Shown here: piece after piece, positions 12,601 through 25,273 of the stretch | How positions within the stretch are numbered: position 1 is the stretch's first letter | Layout: the number at the start of each line of letters is the position of its first letter | The notes under the pieces: generated by a model | What the model was told of the DNA's origin: nothing | Seen by the model: only the letters and a program-made list of their open reading frames with translations | Databases searched by the model: none | Translations under genes and position numbers: made by a program | Source of the DNA: Adineta vaga | Taxonomy: Eukaryota; Rotifera | Length of the DNA: 64,000 nucleotides | Assembly: GCA_021613535.1 (NCBI GenBank) | Contig: CP075497.1 | Span: 10,044,001 to 10,108,000, forward strand | Reading direction: 5' to 3'

Positions 12601-13113
12601 CTCGAAATGAATGAAAAGGTTAAATGAAAATTCTCGAATTTACTTCTTGTAATTCTAATCCATTGATACGTAAAATAACAACATTGGATGGATCTTCAAT
12701 GGCACAATGATGCATCTAAAAATGAACCATAAATCAGAGCAATGATTAGGAGAATTATTTACAATAAAAAATCCATCGAGTAAATGTTCGACTGTTTGTT
12801 CTTTTCCAGTCCATCGTTGTTTTTTCTTAATTTCTGTTTGAGTGACATCCGTTTCAAAAGGGGCAGGTGCAGAAAGTGTTGTTAATATAGCTGCAAAACG
12901 TCGCTGTTCTGTATCACGTAATGCAACGACCCATTGTTCTAGAAAAATCAATAGGAAAATATTTTCCGAATGTTTAAAATTCAAATACAAACGATTTGAT
13001 GTTGAACTTCGTAAAAGATTTCGTACAGGAAAACAATTCGAAGGTAAATCTGTTAGATTTTCATTTCCAGATAATGGTCCATGATCATATTTAATCCATG
13101 GTACTGTTGCCAT
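9613..13113 (-). CDS. XRRA1: XRRA1-like leucine-rich repeat protein
   Basis: Minus-strand gene of about 14 exons reconstructed from GT...AG introns with continuous frame. It starts at ATG 13113 (MATVPWIKYDHGP) and stops at 9613-9615. The first exon carries the NCFPVRNLLR motif that matches the N-terminus of X-ray radiation resistance-associated protein 1. Leucine-rich repeats follow in successive exons (LLQLDLSFNQI, LNLSFNNLTM, LEELYLDRNKL, KRLHLQNNHI, LQYLDISSNL), then the NPLIKRHVGLP and KPFYAKP segment typical of the family. The C-terminal third is acidic and Gln/Ser-rich and ends in a basic helix-like region. Human XRRA1 is a poorly understood nuclear/cytoplasmic protein first linked to X-ray response. 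Its start lies about 300 bases from the divergent SMG6 start, suggesting a shared promoter. Confidence 0.85.
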
Positions 13114-13416
13114 TCTATTTTTAAATGTCAAAATTATTCAAATGGATTTTTTCTTTCTTCAAACCATTCGTACTTTTGTAACTCTAGCAACGATCTCTAT
13201 TGATGAAAATAAGATGAAATTTTACAATTTTCGAGCGACATCTATCAAGTTTCTGTTTGATTGAAATAATCAATGAACGAAGTACTATATTAGAAGAAAG
13301 GAAAACCAATTAGACTACAGTGTGCGCGTGACAACAGCTGTTTGAAAATATTGCAATCCTAACGTAATTATTTCATTTATTATCATTTCTATAAAAAAAC
13401 AAAAACACAAATTCCG
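13114..13416. promoter_or_regulatory. Probable bidirectional promoter between XRRA1-like and SMG6
   Basis: 303 bases between two divergent start codons. Both transcripts must start here, unless untranslated exons lie elsewhere. A more GC-balanced patch (TGTGCGCGTGACAACAGCTG, about 13320-13339) stands out from the A+T-rich surroundings and could hold regulatory sites. No TATA box can be assigned with confidence. Confidence 0.5.
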
Positions 13417-13970
13417 ATGTCGGAATCGAGCAATAAAACAGATTCAAATATCAATAAGAATAATAATCGTTCGAATAAACCTGAAATACAACGATATTCA
13501 GTTGCAAAAGGAAAATATTCATCCAGAATAAATACTGACAGACCTTCATCAGGTAGACGTTCAAGATATTTTTATTCATAAAAAAAATCATCAATAAATA
13601 TTCTATTCAAGGTAATCAAAAAAATTCGAATACTTATCACAATAAAAAACAGTATTATCAAAATGAATCAACCTATTATGATAATGATCAATATAATTAT
13701 CAATCAAGATCACAACGAAGAAATCCAAAAGCAAAAGTAATTGAATCAGATGATAAAATTGATAAAACATCATCAATTCCAAAAGTAAAAAGCGAGAGTG
13801 ATACAGAATCGGTAAGAGTATTACATTATAATGTTTATTTAAATTGCAAAATTTATCCTTTCTATAGGATCTTGATAAAAGTATTCAAAGTATGACATTT
13901 CAAAATCAAACTTTATCCGAACCAAAACCATCTGAATCGTCGTCTCTTCCTCGTGGTGGTTTAATCTTTC

Positions 13971-14005
<35 letters not shown>

Positions 14006-17000
14006 GAAACTCAACAAGAAACAACAGAAGCAGATTCTTCACCACGACAGTTTTATAATCAATCACGAAAAAATCAAACCAATAAAAAATCGACTGTTCC
14101 CAATCAACCTCAATCAGTAACACAATCACTTCGTGGTTTAACTAATGTCACTCGAACATTATACGATCCAAATGCACCAACACCAAAAACTCCACCAATT
14201 TCACTTATTCAACCAACAACAATCGTGAAAACCATATCGAATCCTACATCTCCATCACCGGTACCATCACAAACTCAACAACAACAACAACAACCACCAC
14301 CACCACCACCATTATTACCGAATAATCAACAACAAATGCAAGAATTTTATCAAAAGTAAATATAAATTATTTCCTTCGTCTTTTCTTTGATAAATACGAA
14401 CATGTGATATTCATCTCTCTAGCTATCAATCGTAAGAATATCTTAGTTTCATCGAAATAATAGGAAAATACGCTCTTGCTCTTTATCTTTTGTGTCTATC
14501 TCATTGCTCTCATGCTTTGTCTAAATCATATGAACTAAACCATTAACAAAACAAACAAATTCTCTAAATTTTTGAATGATTACTTGGTTTTTTTTCTTCT
14601 TTCAGGCAATTTATAAATCAAGAACTTATAAATCAAACATATGGACAAACAATGTCACAAAATGATGCTAATTTACAAGCTTCACAGTAAATATCTATCT
14701 ATTTAAATGAATTGTTACTGAAATAATGTGATATTTAGAGCGATAAAAATGAGAAAACAAGCATTCAATTATTGGTTAACACAGATACATAGTTTAGAAA
14801 AATCCTTATCGATTTATTTAAATAATTCACCACATATGGAAGCTAATTTTCGACGAATGATGGAAGCAAAGTATGTTTTTTTTAGATGAGAGAATATTTT
14901 TTGATTAGATTTTTTTGTTTTTCTTTCAAGAACAACACTTCAACAAGCATATATTCACGCAATGATGATCGATATTGAAAGTTGTCTATCAAAAAATCTT
15001 GATGCTCAACTATGGAAATCATGTTTTCATAATGTTATCGAACGCTTTCGAGAATATGATAAACAATCCAATGATAATCATAATGTTAAAAAACTTATTG
15101 AAACTGTGATTGAAGATGTACGTGATACTTTTTTTTCTCGTTTGCAAAGTTCATTTCTTTCGATATTATTCAATCGAATTGATCTTTGATTTTGATTTTA
15201 GGGACAAGAATTCTTTCTTGCTTTTATTCGTCAACTTGAATCAACATTTCATATAGAAACAAAATTATATTTCAATCCAAATGCATATCCACCAGAATTG
15301 AATACAATTCTAGCAAAATATGCTCTTCTCTGTGCTCAACATTGTTTTCTTAATCTTGGTGATCTCGCTCGGTAAATCTATCATTGACAAATCATGTAAC
15401 TATCCTTGTTCGTTTAGATATAAAGAAACGAATCGTAGTGGTGTTGATTATTCCGAAGCGAGAAAGTAATTTGAATGATATAATTTTGAAAAAAAATAGA
15501 ATTGTAATCCTTATACTTTAGATATTATCTTCGTGCTCGATTATTATATCCAAAAAATGGTAAATCATGCAAACAATTGGCAATCTTAGCTGTTATGACT
15601 GTAAGAAATGATGTAAATCATTTTCAAATAATTTTGTTGTTTATAGCATCGACGATTAGATGCGATCTATTATTATGTTCGAGCACTTGCAACGACATCA
15701 TTGAATGATAGTGTTAAACAAAATCTGATGTCATTATTCGAAGAAGCACGTCGACGAGTATGTGTTAAAGTTCTATTGAAGATTCCATCTTGAAAGAAAT
15801 GTTTGTATGTTTTTATTTAGTTGGAAACATTTGAAAAAGAATTGAAAGAACGTGATAAGAAGAACGAACGAAAAATTCGAGCAGGTCAGTAGTTTTTGTT
15901 TACTGAGGGAAAATGAATTAAGAATGTAGATTCTTTATTTGTAAATAGGTAACCAAAAGTTAGAAATATGGAAACGAACAGATGGTACAATTGTTGGACG
16001 AAGTCTTGATGATGGACAATCGATGAATGAATACAATGATTTTGATGGTTCCGTATCACAACAAGAAGTAAATCAAACATAAATTTATCTTATTCTTTTT
16101 TGTCATTTTCTTTTCTTTTCTTTAGCTTATTCACTGGTTTATACTCAATTATATAACCTTACATGGAAAATTATATACAAGAACAGGGTAAAATTGATAT
16201 CTAATAAATGAATATTTAATCGATTTTTATTTTGTATAAATAAAGAATGGAAACATATACGGAATTATGTTCACGAATGCTTCGTCAATTTCAAAATTTA
16301 CTTCGACATGACCCATGTGTGTTTGGTAAACAACAATTAGTTCAAATGATGGCTATAAATATGTATCAAATAGAAGTTGCAAAACAAGTTAATATTTCAG
16401 GTATTTCAAAAAAAGAAAAGAATACAATCAAAATATGTTTTTCTAAACATCTAGTTAATATTGTTGTTCGATCTCAATATGAAGAATCATCTCTTCAATT
16501 AGCATTGGATATGTTTGGTTTATTAACTGAACAAACAGCAATTATGATCGATCGTCATTTAAAAACTCGTTCAGCATTAACTAATTCTGATACATCTCCT
16601 CCTATTTTCAATAGTTGGTTACGACAAATCTTTCCATCATTGAAAATCTTTACAGATTGGATGACATGTAATGCTAATTCGTTTATTCCTTTACCTGATC
16701 AATTATCAGCTGACTATGGTCCTCATCCAGATATTTTAACATCACTTGCAAAAGTTGTCAATCGTATTCGAACTATTGATCGTACACATATTCAACTTGC
16801 TTCGAATCTACCAAGTAATATAATCGAATGAAAATTCTATACATAAAAATAACTCATATTCTTTTTTTAAGATTCAATACCCGTTATTCTCGAAGAAGAT
16901 GTAGAACTTAGTGGATTTTATCCATTACTTACTTTACCAGCTGATACATTACAAACAACAAATGATACACCATTGGTAATTGAAATAAAGCCAAAAAAAT

Positions 17001-18290
17001 TTGAATCATATACAAGTTTTATACTATTTAGGATGATGCAAAAGATTCCAAACGTATAACTCGTTTATGTTTTTTTGCTGATTATTTATGTGGTCTTACT
17101 CAACCAGTATTTATATATAATGTTCAACAAAAAACGTATCAACCAGCAGTTAAATCATCGATTCATTCCGAACGAAGTAAAAGTCCTGTCAATGGAAATC
17201 AAGTAAGTTTAATATCCTTCTGGTTCGTCAAGATAAAACACTTTCTTTTCTTTAGAATTTATCAATTGATCATGAAAATAATCTAACTGAACCTGTTTCT
17301 CCATTATCAAATGCGAATAGTATAGATCCATCGTCACCCGATTCGATTATTAATGGTATTGATATGAAAGAATTAAAACGTAAGAAACGACAATTAGAAC
17401 AACAATTAGCTGAGAAACAAAAACAAGAACAAGTTGTCAAAGTAAATAAATCAATAAATAATGACATTTTATGAGAATATTCATTCATTTAGGATATTCT
17501 TAATACATCTCGATTGATTGAAATCGAAGTTGTACCACGTTTTGTTGTTCTTGATACTAATTGTTTTGTGAATTATCTTCCAATAATCTACAAACTAATA
17601 AGACAAGCTCGATTTACTATCATTATTCCTTTGATTGGTAAAGCAAATCATTGTTCTGATTGAGAAAAAAAACACATCATAGTTCGTATTTTTCATTATT
17701 AGTTATTTGTGAATTGGATAAATTATCAATTACAACTATTGTTAATGATGATTCCTATGAACATGCAGAAATGGTTCGTCGACAATCAATACAAGCAGTT
17801 AAAATGATTGAAGAATGTTTTGCAAGTAAAGAACGACGTGTACAAGCAATGACTGGCGAAGGAACAGTATTAGATTCGATTCAATTTCGAAATGAAGTGA
17901 AAAAACATGTAAAAAAATTAATTTTCTACAAAGAAAATCTTCTATTTTATTACATCTTTTGTTTTTAGGAATCAAATGATGATACAATCCTAGGATGTTG
18001 TTTGAAATATGTATGTATTAATAACACAAAATGTTCCTATTTTCTTCTTGTTTCATATTTTAGTGTCATGATAATCCACGAGAATTCTTTCCACAGAATA
18101 AAGGTTAAACATCTCGAATGTATAGTATAGATCATAATAATTAGAATTCATTTTAGATGGAGCTATTCGATTACATCGTGAAGTTGTTCTTATTACTGAT
18201 GATCGAAATTTACGTTTGAAAGCTCAAGCACGAAATGTACCTGTGAAAGATTTAATGAAATTTCTTGAACTTGCTCAAGTTGATCTGTAA
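13417..18290 (+). CDS. SMG6: SMG6 / EST1A, nonsense-mediated decay endonuclease with PIN domain
   Basis: Many-exon gene starting at ATG 13417; the first exons are 13417-13552, 13612-13811, 13868-14355 and 14606-14687. The N-terminal part is disordered (Asn run, Gln-Pro tract). The middle (about 14.7-16.8 kb) encodes the helical 14-3-3-like/TPR region of EST1 proteins, with YSEARKYYLRARLLYPKNG and RRLDAIYYYVRAL. The C-terminus (about 17.5-18.3 kb) is a PIN nuclease domain: VVLDTNCFVNYL, ICELDKL, NDDTILGCCLKYC and VVLITDDRNLRLKA. All acidic active-site positions known for SMG6 are present, so cleavage of mRNA near premature stops is expected to be retained. It ends AQVDL, as in the family. The best-supported long gene of the window. 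Confidence 0.93.
13973..14004 (+). repeat. (AAT)n trinucleotide run coding poly-Asn in SMG6
   Basis: Uninterrupted AAT repeats inside the third SMG6 exon, coding a run of Asn in the disordered N-terminal region. Likely length-variable. A CAA/CCA run about 270 bases later codes Gln and Pro. Confidence 0.9.
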
Positions 18291-19209
18291 ATCTACACAC
18301 AAAACTTGATCGATATATTCTATCCGATTGACCATTCGTCAAAGTAATAAAAGAAGAAACGTATTCTCATTTTATGATTTTCTCTCAATGTTCTAATTTG
18401 AAATTAGATCAAGTGTAACTTCACAATATAGATTTACATGGCCGGTGTTAAATGAAGTCAGTCAGATGAAATTTTCCATTCTTCATTATACTTTTAAGCG
18501 AGAAAAAAAAACAATTTTCATACGATTATTATTAATCTGTCTGTTTTTTGTATATTAATATTGAAGAAAAAGAAAATTTTGTCTCTCTCAATGTTGTCAT
18601 CGTTGACAGTGAAAGTGAAACAATGCTTTTCATTGATCTGTTTTTGTTTTTCTTTTTGATAATTGTGTTTGTCTATTATGTGAAAATCAAGAAATGTTTT
18701 TGTGCACGAATAAATTTTTAAGTAACATCAAAATCGAGATTATAATTCGACATTAATTGTCATAAAGATATATTCTGTGTACATGTAACGATACAATCAA
18801 GTTCTTCTGGTTGATAAAGATTCAGTAACTATGTTGTTATTATCAAGTAAATATAGAAATAATTTATTATTTCTTGATATGTCTAGTTTATTCTAACAAA
18901 TGGAAAGATAAAGATATCATCAGATGTGTCTCATGCATCTTACTCATTTGTCATCAGCATGCAAAAAGAAATATAGTCATCTATTATGACATGTTTTCAG
19001 TTCTTATGAAATACACGAATACTATTTATTTCAATGGTAATTTAGTGTGACATTCTATGCTCTTGATTGTGAACGTTCTTTTTGTCCTTGGAAGAAGAAA
19101 TAGTTTCTATATTGTCTCGTTTGTTTTCAATGGTTTGAAATTTCAGATAATCGAATACTTTTCTTTTGTATTTCAAGAAGAAAGAAATAGAAAAAAAAAC
19201 CCGAAGACA
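18291..19209. other. Intergenic region between SMG6 and RPGR
   Basis: About 0.9 kb, A+T rich. An AATAAAAG polyadenylation-type signal lies near 18345, just after the SMG6 stop. The stretch 19057-19200 is open in the RPGR frame but lacks an ATG giving a better N-terminus. No other feature seen. Confidence 0.5.
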
Positions 19210-21367
19210 ATGAATTCTGCTGAAGATGAGGATGATGTTCCCTCAGTTTTCTTATTAGGTAAAACGTATTTACTGACAAACGATAATTTCTATATTCGGA
19301 AAGATCCTTTTGTTCATATGAGTGCTGGCGATAGACATTCAATTCTAGTAACAGAAGATGGACGTACATATGCTTTTGGAGACAATAATTCAGGTAGAAA
19401 TAAACGATTAAAATCAATTTCTTTTCTCTTATCATTTATTTAGGTCAATTGGGTCTTGGCCATACAAATCCAGTAAAAAGCGTTTCCTGTATAAAAAGTT
19501 TACAATTCACGAATACAGATGAGAAAGTTCTTCTTGTTGCATGTGGTCGTGAATCATCTATTGTTGCTACAAATTATGGTTCATTGTATTCCTTTGGTTC
19601 TAATAATCATTGTCAATTAGGATTTGAATCTGATGAATCATGTGCTATTCATTCTTCTCCCATTCAAATTGATTCTTTTCATTCAAAAATATCTTGGAAA
19701 CAAATTTCCATGGGTGCTGAACATACATGTGCATTAACGAATGACGGAATAGTTTATACTTGGGGTTCCAACGAAGACGGACAATGTGGACATGCACGTA
19801 AATATGATCATATAACAAAGCCAAAGAAACTTCTACTAGATTACAATGTTTCTACCATGTAAGTTGAGATAGTCTATGAAAAGAATGATAAATCATGTAG
19901 AAATAATTCTTCTTTTCTTTACAGATCGTGTGGGTATTATCATACTGCTTTGATCGATGAAGATGGTCGATTATTTTTATTTGGAAATAATGATAATAGA
20001 CAGTTAGGACGTTCAACGACTGAGAATGATGTCGGACCACTAGAAGTTTCGTTACCAGAACCAATCACAGATGTTGCTTGTGGAAATCAATATACGATTG
20101 TATTGACAGAAAGTGGGAAGATTTATATTTGTGGTATAATATCTCTTGAATACATCTTGTATGTAAATCTTGATGTTTTTTGATAAATAGGACGAGGTGA
20201 TAGGGGGCAACTTGGTCTTGGCTCTCGAATATTGAGTATAGAATATTTCGAACCTATTGAACGAAATGTACCGACAGTAGTAACAGCAGTAGCTACTGGT
20301 GAGGGTCATACAGCTATACTTGGTTCTCATAATGATTTGTATGTATTTGGTGATGGTAAACATGGCAAATTAAGTTATGAAACACAGAAAAATGAATTCG
20401 AACCATGTTCTATTGATCTTTTCGAAGATTACAATGTATTATCAGTGGTTTGTGGCGGTTGTCAAACGCTCGTGATAGCTCAAAAACGATCATTGACAGA
20501 TAAAGATGATACTGAAAGTATGATAGCATGAAACTGTTCTCATCACAAAGAATTCTGATGTTTTATTCGTATGATTTTCTCTTTCTAGATAGAAAAGATT
20601 TTGAATTACAATCGTTTCGAAATTCAGCACGTATACTACAAGATTCAATGATAACAACTCGATTATCAACAGATAATACTACTGAACATGATGAACCCGT
20701 TGATGAATCAGATCATGAAAGAAACTCACTTTTACCGAATGGATCTGATTCTGATGGAATGTCTGCATCCGGGAAAAGTGAATTAATGAATACAACACAT
20801 GTACAAAAGAATGGATTGTTTCAATCCATTCGTCCTGTCAATACAAAAGTTTCACAAATGATAAAAGCTGGTGCATTGGATCATTCCGTTCCGCTTATTA
20901 ACGTCGCAAATGACTTAATAAAATCCAATAATTCTTCACTAAGAAACATAGAATCGCCAAACCACCGTACAGAATCTATTGAGTCAAGTTCAGAAAACGT
21001 ATCTGATGATGAAACAAATAACCAATCAACTCCTGCAGAAACATTAGACAAAGAAACTTCTCAACAAGTGTTATCTGAGAAAAAAATCGATTATTATGAA
21101 AATGTATCTGATTTATCAACAACAATCAGTCGTAGTTCATCTGCTTCTTCTTCTGATGATAATGGATCAGTAGCATCAGGTTCAGTCGATGATTTGCATC
21201 GTAGTTTTTATCCACCTCAAAAATTAAAACTAAATAACGACGCATCAAAATCATTAACTACAATGAAATCTGAACCTGGATTCTTCTCCAAACATTTTGG
21301 TACTAACTCAACAAAAACAACATCAACAACTGGAAATAACAATTCCAGATTATGTGTCATTCTTTAA
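19210..21367 (+). CDS. RPGR: RPGR, retinitis pigmentosa GTPase regulator (RCC1 propeller, CaaX end)
   Basis: Five exons, 19210-19393, 19444-19858, 19925-20133, 20191-20517 and 20589-21367; they sum to 1914 nt (637 aa) with frame kept. The first about 375 residues form RCC1 repeats, recognisable by repeated AFGDNNSGQLGLG, SFGSNNHCQLG, TWGSNEDGQCG, LFGNNDNRQLG, ICGRGDRGQLGLG and VFGDGKHGKL blocks. The C-terminal 260 residues are acidic, Ser-rich and disordered. The last four residues are CVIL, a CaaX box of the geranylgeranyl type, matching the prenylated end of the constitutive vertebrate RPGR isoform. Known role: ciliary transition-zone cargo sorting together with RPGRIP1 and PDE6D. The CaaX box separates it from other RCC1-domain proteins such as RCC1 or HERC. 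Confidence 0.88.
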
Positions 21368-22337
21368 CTCATTTATATCCACAGATATCTAAAGAAAAAT
21401 CTTGAATGTAATGTTATTGTATAAGTATATGTATAGTATTTTAAACCTATTGAAATGAGATCTGAAAGTTTTCTTCTGTATTTCTCTATTTACAAGCAAA
21501 GATGTTTTCAATGGTTTTTCGCATTTCAATAAATATATATGTACATAGCAAAATATTCAATGCTAATTCATAGAACAACATTAATAATCGACTATTCAAG
21601 AAGTGTTATGTTGAATTTGTTAATATTTGCTTTGTTTATGGCTTATTCAGTCTGTAAAATCAAAGACATTCACTATTTGATAATTCAATAAGTTACTGGA
21701 AAGAAAAATCATATTACTACTATGATGTTTTTACTTTTGGTCTTAAGTAACTTGTCATTTTCATTATTACTATTTTTTTATACATGATTATGAAATCTGT
21801 CGGCTTTTGTTTCTTTAGAAAATGTTACTTCATCTTAGTTCTTCAATCATCCATTGTAGATATGAAATATAACACTTTAATTATAATAAAGCTAATTCTC
21901 GTTGTTGGATGTGGCTACCTCGAAAAGTTCGAAGTTTAAATAACACATATGCTATTTTTCCATACGAATCTGGTATTAATATTAATGAATTTGAATATTT
22001 ATAGTAACATATGGTCTGTCAAAAGAGAAACGACAGAACATCATCGAAAATACATTTGCCTAGATGATTTTGAAGCATTTTTATGAGATGAAAAATGCGT
22101 TGGATATATTTTTTTCTTTTAATACTTATCTGTCTGTCTGCCTGTCTGATGTGAAGAATGGATATATAATCGGCGTATATATTACCATCATTGGGTCGAA
22201 GGTGAAAAAGAAGGAAAAAGAAAAAGAAAGGAAAGAAAGAAAAAGAAGAAAAAAGAAAAACAAAATAATAAGAAGCGAAAAAAAAACAACATCATCATTG
22301 TTGTCGGTGTTGTGTTAGGACAAAAAGAAAAACGACT
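21368..22337. other. Intergenic region
   Basis: About 1 kb, A+T rich, with a purine-rich AAG/GAAA tract (about 22200-22285) directly before the methyltransferase start. The open stretch 22064-22318 is this tract translated and is not a gene. Nothing else recognised. Confidence 0.5.
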
Positions 22338-23252
22338 ATGAGCCATGATCTATTTAATGATGAAGAACATACGGCTAAATATCGTCTACATCGGCCTGGT
22401 TATCCAAAAAAACTATTCGAACATATTGTTGATTATTATTTTAATGGAAAGATTATGAATGAACGAATTCCATTTGCACTCGATGTTGGATGTGGCAATG
22501 GACAAGCAACTGTAGATCTTAGTGTGTAAGTGTTTATCATCTCTTATTTTTCTTCTTCTTCTTCTTCTTCTTTACTCTGTTTTTGACATTATAGATTTTG
22601 TGAACATGTTGTTGGACTTGATGTCAGTGCAAATCAATTAACTCATGCTATGCCAAGAGACAATGTTGAATATCGTTGTCATACAGCTGAAAATTTATCA
22701 TTTCTTCAATCGAATTCAGTTGATTTAATAACAGCTGCAACTACATTACATTGGCTTGATATCGAAGTTTTTCTTGAAGAAGCAAAGCGTGTTTTAAAAC
22801 CATATACAGGAGTATTGGCTGTGTGGACATACGCACTCGGTACTCTAGATAATCCTATTGCTGATGCTATCTATCATGAATTTCATCATGTTCTTTTATT
22901 TCCATATTGGGATATAAAACGATGGTTAGCTGATGATTATTATGAATCACTTGTTCCTCTCTTACCATTCAAATCAACAATACGACAAGCAACAATTGAG
23001 CATCGAACAGAAACAACTCTTGGACAGTTTCTTGGTTTCATTGAATCCTTATCAGCTTGTCAAACATATCGAAAACAGAATGGTGAACGCGCATATGAAG
23101 ATATGTTATCAACTTTACGACAAAAACTGATTCAATGTTATGTTAAAACAAAACTTCGAAATCATACAGATGAAACAATCGATTTCGATTCGATTAAAAT
23201 GACGATTTCAAGTCCAATACGTCTTTATCTAATGAGAAAAAATCAGATGTAA
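22338..23252 (+). CDS. SAM-dependent class I methyltransferase (Methyltransf_11 type)
   Basis: Two exons (22338-22525 and 22595-23252), 281 aa, frame kept across a GTAAGT...TATAG intron that contains a (TTC)n run. The N-terminus reads YRLHRPGYPKKLFEHI, the usual lead-in of this family. Motif I is FALDVGCGNGQAT (SAM-binding glycine loop), motif II VVGLDVSANQL, and the post-motif block SVDLITAATTLHWLD. These are hallmarks of the cytosolic small-molecule methyltransferases related to trans-aconitate and Crg1-type enzymes found in fungi, plants and many invertebrates. Substrate cannot be read from sequence. Length is normal for the family, so the gene looks intact. Confidence 0.88.
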
Positions 23253-25273
23253 GTTTCTAAGATATTTAGCAAAACAAAATCTTCATCTTTTATTTACTGT
23301 CTGTTTTTGTATTATATATTTTCTTAAAAAGTTCTGGATAGATATGTGCCCATGTGTGTGTGCGTTCTTTTTTATTAAAGAAACTTTCATGTTACAATAA
23401 AAAATGGTAAAATAGAGTGATGAATATATATATTTTTTCTTTCTTACTAATTAGTATAATAAAACATGCACTGTTGTACAAAGTGTTTCTACGATTACAA
23501 ATTGTCAAAAGATGCATAGAGCAAGAATATTTACTTATTTATATAAGTTAAATTCAATGGCATTTTAGAACAATAAGTATAAGTTCTATGCGAATGAATT
23601 TATTATGAGAAGAAGTTCTCGTTTTCGCAAAGTTATTCAACTCACATAATGTTCATACTGACTGTTTATTAAAAATGGATTTTTATTCTAAATTAACAAT
23701 GAATTATTAAGTAAATCATATTCTTCTTAAACTACAAAGTTCGAGAACATTTATTTTTCTTCATTTGACTCATTCTGTAGCAAATTCATAACAAATCCTA
23801 TCATTCTACTGACAGTTTCTTGAAAGAATGAAGATATCTGTCATCTTTAAGAACATTACTTCTAATTACAGTAAACATAGATTCTTTGAGAAAGTGAAAT
23901 ATCTATTGAATTAGTAGTCAAATATAAATTGAAAAAAATCACATATCTATCTATAGATAGAATAAATCTTTGAAGCTCATGAGAACAAAAATTAATTAAA
24001 TATTGTCGTTTATTATTATTATGAGAAAGTTAGTTTTTTTCCGCTTCTTCTTTTCGGCATTATCCTTTGAAAACTTTAAATATAGATTTTGTCACATGAG
24101 GACATGAAAGACATCAAAAAATGTTTCTTCAAGCTTTAATAAGCATGTTTTTTTTATTCATTAAAATTATCAATTCCTGGCCAGTTTTAATGAGTATCTA
24201 AAATATCTTTATCTTTTTCTCAAATAAATGAGAAATATATTTTATTAATATTGACATTAAGAGAAGAACAAGATGTATAATCAATGAAATTTACTTATAA
24301 AAACAACTTTCGACCTCAATTGTGTATATCTGGAATCTTTCTGTCATGCAATATGATTTTTGTAGAATTCTTATATTAATTAAATAAATCTAGTTGTATC
24401 TTGTTTTATTAACACGGAAATGTTAAGATAAGAAAAGTTTCATGCTGAGAAAAACATTATTTTTATTTATTTGTCTAAAAGATCATCTATTGGATAGAAA
24501 ATTTCAACAATATAATGTCTTCGAAGTTATTCATAAGAAATTATTCACAATAAATCTGAGTCAATAGATTATTTAGATTAGGATTATCGAATGTAAATGC
24601 TATAATATCTATTGTTAAGAGAAAAAGTTGAGATTGTCTTATTTTGTGAATTTTATCTGAATAATTCATTCAGTACAACAATTCAAGACTGATGTATTTA
24701 GAAGGAAATTGTTATTGATAGATTCTGTTTCGTGACAGATCTAAAAATATATATTGCCTATGAATTTTGATTAATCTGACATTTAGTATGAAGTATACCC
24801 ATCATCTCAACTTGTTGCTATTACAGTACCTAATTGTTAGTTTTCTATCTTTCTCATGCATTTAATTATGGACGTCAGAGTTTTGTTGTAACTGAAACGT
24901 TATTCTGTGATTATAATATTCATTCGCGAAGGATGTTTGAAAACATTCATAAAAATAATTCAGCGGATGGTTACAATTCATAAGATTTCGTGATGAAACT
25001 CTTAGTTAGAAAGGTTTATAGAATAAATTTGTACTGAACACGCTCGAAGATTGAGTAAAATATGAGCACAATATAAAAATAGCTTGTTATCTTAGCACGT
25101 ACTAAAGATGGAACATGCAACATAATATTCTCATTGATTTGTATTTCTTTTATTTATAAAAATGAAAGAGATATAAAGAAGATTACATTTTACACTGACA
25201 TGCAAAGTACAGAAGTTTTAAGAACAGAAAATTAAGTTTTTTTAAATCTCAATAGAAATTCATTTTGTCATTA
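23253..25273. other. Long A+T-rich intergenic region
   Basis: About 2 kb between the ends of two convergent genes. I found no open frame of note, tRNA-like box, inverted repeat or tandem repeat. It looks like ordinary non-coding sequence. Confidence 0.5.

Noticed and set aside
13111-13131. Earlier XRRA1 start at 13131
   Set aside because: The codon there is TTG, not ATG; the family-like N-terminus starts at ATG 13113.
22064-22318. 84-codon frame before the methyltransferase
   Set aside because: Encodes a Lys/Arg/Glu run from a purine tract; probably leader sequence.
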